A DNA stretch of 14,267 nt from Pseudomonadota bacterium (GTDB lineage Bacteria; Desulfobacterota; Desulfobacteria; Desulfobacterales; Desulfobacteraceae), in NCBI GenBank assembly GCA_018816605.1, contig JAHIVS010000296.1, positions 1 through 14,267 on the forward strand. Reading direction: 5' to 3'. Below, piece after piece: positions 13,888 to 14,267 of this stretch. Each line of letters starts with the position of its first letter. Within the stretch, counting starts at the first letter, position 1. The notes beneath the pieces were generated by a model that was not told the origin of the DNA, searched no databases, and saw only the letters and a program-made list of their open reading frames with translations. A program made the position numbers and the translations under genes.

Positions 13888-14267
13888 ATCGCAGCTTTTC
13901 GGACAAGGGGAACGGTCAGGCCGCCGTCCATTAGAAAAAGAACAGTAGCCTGCTTTCCTTTTTCTTCCAGGGCCTTGTCAATGGCGGTCTGGAGATCGGA
14001 AAAAGGGGTGATGAACAATTTGGATATCACTTCCGGGGGCACATCGGTCACGGCCCACATCTGGGCCCATAACCCGATTTCCGCCATTTTGGCGGCCTTG
14101 TGGTAGCCCAGAACATAGCCCTGTTCGATTTTATCCAATGCCTGTTTCGGGGTGTCGCAGGAGCCCAAAAGATCGGCAAAAGCTTTCCCGCCGATACCGT
14201 CCCGGCATTTGGCCACCAGGATCATGATCCCGTTTTTTTTCAGGGCCAGCTTGGCATTGTCAATTCC
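13884..14267 (-). CDS. LarA-like nickel-dependent racemase family protein (C-terminal 127 residues; 5' part outside window)
   Basis: The frame is open to the right edge, so the start is outside the window. The visible part has NAKLALKKNGIMILVAKCRDGIGG, IEQGYVLGYHKAAKMAEI, VTDVPPEVISKLFITP, DLQTAIDKALEEKG and a final MDGGLTVPLV. These match the C-terminal domain of LarA (DUF2088), the lactate racemase that uses a nickel-pincer cofactor. The N-terminal histidines that bind the cofactor cannot be seen. Many LarA homologues act on other 2-hydroxyacids, so the substrate is open. The ORF-internal ATG at 14225 is not the start. The stop overlaps the thyX start by 4 nt, so the two are in one operon. 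Confidence 0.85.
   Translation of the reverse strand, partial: GIDNAKLALKKNGIMILVAKCRDGIGGKAFADLLGSCDTPKQALDKIEQGYVLGYHKAAKMAEIGLWAQMWAVTDVPPEVISKLFITPFSDLQTAIDKALEEKGKQATVLFLMDGGLTVPLVRKAAI

Noticed and set aside
1..14267. CRISPR arrays, tRNA or rRNA genes, insertion sequences, riboswitches
   Set aside because: No regularly spaced repeats, cloverleaf-like sequences, transposase motifs or known riboswitch cores were noticed when reading both strands by eye.

Overview
The window looks like a chromosomal segment of a sulfate-reducing or related anaerobic deltaproteobacterium (Desulfobacterota, Desulfobacteraceae-like). This is inferred from gene content, not from a search: a membrane FeS oxidoreductase joined to etfB-etfA, a DVU0524-type FlgM-associated protein, a phoH-pgpH pair, a large class II aldolase, and larA next to thyX. 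No transposase, integrase, tRNA, rRNA or CRISPR array was seen.

Layout. (1) 1-3132, minus strand: phoH, then a 7TM-HD phosphodiesterase of the PgpH/YqfF type that runs off the left edge. The two overlap by 20 nt. (2) 3253-4547, plus strand: cvpA and mazG, overlapping and transcribed divergently from phoH. (3) 4535-5913, minus strand: a small flagellar regulatory cluster of a DVU0524-family protein, flgM and an unnamed 158-aa protein. A sigma-28-like promoter precedes the first gene and a sigma-54-like promoter precedes the third. (4) 5972-7264, minus strand: class II fructose-bisphosphate aldolase. (5) 7265-7585: an AT-rich divergent control region with a strong sigma-70 promoter and two copies of ATGAAT-N4-ATTCAT. 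(6) 7586-12163, plus strand: a FadR-like TetR repressor, then a three-gene operon of membrane FeS/b-type oxidoreductase, etfB and etfA, closed by a strong terminator. An imperfect third copy of the operator lies in front of the oxidoreductase gene. (7) 12292-13236: the decayed remains of an NtrC-type sigma-54 response regulator. (8) 13240-14267, minus strand: thyX and the C-terminal end of a larA-like gene that enters from the right edge.

How the parts work together. The clearest functional unit is (5)-(6). Acyl-CoA dehydrogenases would reduce EtfAB, the membrane oxidoreductase would pass those electrons to menaquinone, and the FadR-like regulator would repress itself and the operon through the shared palindrome until acyl-CoA accumulates. 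In (3), FlgM would inhibit the sigma-28 factor that appears to transcribe its own operon, a feedback loop.

No wholly new multi-gene system was recognised. The points most worth a second look are the three-site operator set, the loss of every expected cysteine in the first CCG motif of the ETF oxidoreductase, the sequence block shared by FlgM and its neighbour, and the two alternative-sigma promoters.
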